The position numbers and the translations under genes were made by a program. This document shows positions 40,512 through 41,138 of a DNA stretch of 41,138 nucleotides, piece after piece. The stretch spans positions 1-41,138 of the forward strand of contig JALSOA010000024.1 in NCBI GenBank assembly GCA_026986725.1, written 5' to 3'. The stretch comes from Acidobacteriota bacterium. Its GTDB lineage: Bacteria; Acidobacteriota; Holophagae; Thermotomaculales; Thermotomaculaceae. Each line of letters starts with the position of its first letter. Position 1 is the stretch's first letter. The notes under the pieces were generated by a model. It saw only the letters and a list, made by a program, of their open reading frames with translations. It was not told the origin of the DNA and did no database searches.

Positions 40512-41138
40512 ATGAGAATTGATTACTCAAAACCAATAGAGATAGCAGAGGATATATTCTGGGTGGGCTACAAAATACCCAATGACCCATTTCAATGCCA
40601 TGTTTACTTGATAAAAAACGAAGATGAATCTGTGCTTATTGACCCTGGTTCAATGATTACATTTTCAACCACCATTGATAAAATTACAAGCATTATCCCT
40701 CTAAAAAATATAAAGTATGTTGTATGTCATCATCAGGATCCTGATATTACAGGGTGTGTATCAACCCTTGAAAAATTGATAAACAGAAAAGACAAATTCA
40801 TAGTTACACACTGGAGGGCACAGGCTTTATTAAAACACTATCAATGGGAAACACCTTTTTACCACATAGAAGAAAACAAATGGAGATTGATTTTAAAAAA
40901 CAATAGAATACTTGATTTCATTTTTACCCCTTATGCACACTTTCCCGGGGCATTCTGCACCTTTGACAGAAAAACTAAAACACTTTTTTCAAGCGACCTG
41001 TTTGGTGGTTTTACAGAAGAGTTTTCACTTTTTGCAAAAGATGAAAGTTATTTTTCAAGTATTAAAGCCTTTCACGAACACTATATGCCAAGTAGAGAAA
41101 TTTTACTAAACGCACTAATAGAAATAGAAAAGAAAGAG
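40512..41138 (+). CDS. ODP-like di-iron metallo-beta-lactamase-fold protein, N-terminal part
   Basis: An open frame of 209 codons that runs off the right edge with no stop, so the protein is longer. It opens MRIDYSKPIEIAEDIFWVGY and has VYLIKNEDESVLIDPGS. Next is VVCHHQDPDITGC, which matches the HxxxPD-type metal ligand motif of the ODP family (oxygen-binding di-iron proteins) and of flavodiiron proteins. FTPYAHFPGAFCTFD and LFSSDLFGGF supply further His and Asp ligands. ODP domains bind oxygen at a di-iron centre and are often fused to GGDEF, histidine kinase or chemotaxis output domains. Here the remainder is not visible, so a sensor role is inference. GGAGG precedes the ATG. It is divergent from the sirtuin gene. 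Confidence 0.85.
   Translation, partial: MRIDYSKPIEIAEDIFWVGYKIPNDPFQCHVYLIKNEDESVLIDPGSMITFSTTIDKITSIIPLKNIKYVVCHHQDPDITGCVSTLEKLINRKDKFIVTHWRAQALLKHYQWETPFYHIEENKWRLILKNNRILDFIFTPYAHFPGAFCTFDRKTKTLFSSDLFGGFTEEFSLFAKDESYFSSIKAFHEHYMPSREILLNALIEIEKKE

Noticed and set aside
1-41138. Mobile elements, CRISPR arrays, toxin-antitoxin pairs or tRNA genes
   Set aside because: No transposase, integrase, regularly spaced repeat or cloverleaf-sized gap was seen. The repeats that exist are within the FN3 gene and at the regulatory sites.

Overview
The window is a gene-dense, AT-rich bacterial chromosome segment, roughly 37-40% GC by eye. It has no insertion sequence, phage gene, CRISPR array, rRNA or tRNA that I can recognise. 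Several genes point to a Gram-negative (diderm), rod-shaped bacterium: lptE in the order leuS-lptE-holA, mreB, secreted proteins with ordinary signal peptides, and an MglA/MglB polarity pair. SelB indicates selenocysteine use. Arginine deiminase, arginine decarboxylase and a lysine-ketoglutarate reductase suggest active amino-acid metabolism. The lineage cannot be fixed from the sequence alone; an Acidobacteriota-like or other deep-branching diderm phylum is my guess.

Layout. Positions 1-8206 hold the first codons of guaA (left edge, minus strand), a TIGR02757/DUF2400 gene with endonuclease III-like features, an unknown membrane protein on the plus strand, mreB, a FecR-domain protein, and the unit mglB-mglA-cysE-selB. 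Positions 8268-13416 are the minus-strand unit hemL-leuS-lptE-holA. Positions 13525-25136 hold two genes for large secreted proteins (616 and 1944 aa) on either side of the metabolic unit arcA-rpiB-glyA-dCMP deaminase. Each secreted-protein gene has an almost identical CRP-type palindrome upstream, and the two proteins appear to share a C-terminal module. Positions 25178-31053 are minus strand: an EamA-type exporter, then a compact run of kinase, nitroreductase, speA, tatD and tcdA. Positions 31150-32442 encode a stand-alone lysine-ketoglutarate reductase of the eukaryotic AASS type. Positions 32466-40410 are minus strand: sirtuin, P-loop protein, OPA-family transporter, secreted metallophosphoesterase, DUF523/TudS-like protein and mutS. 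The right edge starts an ODP-like di-iron metallo-beta-lactamase-fold protein that runs off the window.

How the genes fit together. Most are housekeeping (cell envelope, translation, tetrapyrrole and one-carbon metabolism, mismatch repair). The less ordinary part is a likely co-regulated surface system: two secreted proteins carrying a shared aromatic-rich C-terminal module, repeated four times in the larger one, each preceded by a GTGA-N6-TCAC site. Other points to check are the secreted phosphatase next to a sugar-phosphate-type transporter, probable leaderless transcripts, and the stand-alone LKR. There is no gene-free stretch longer than about 300 bases. The longest, 15376-15673, holds the promoter, CRP-like site and leader of the 616-aa protein gene.
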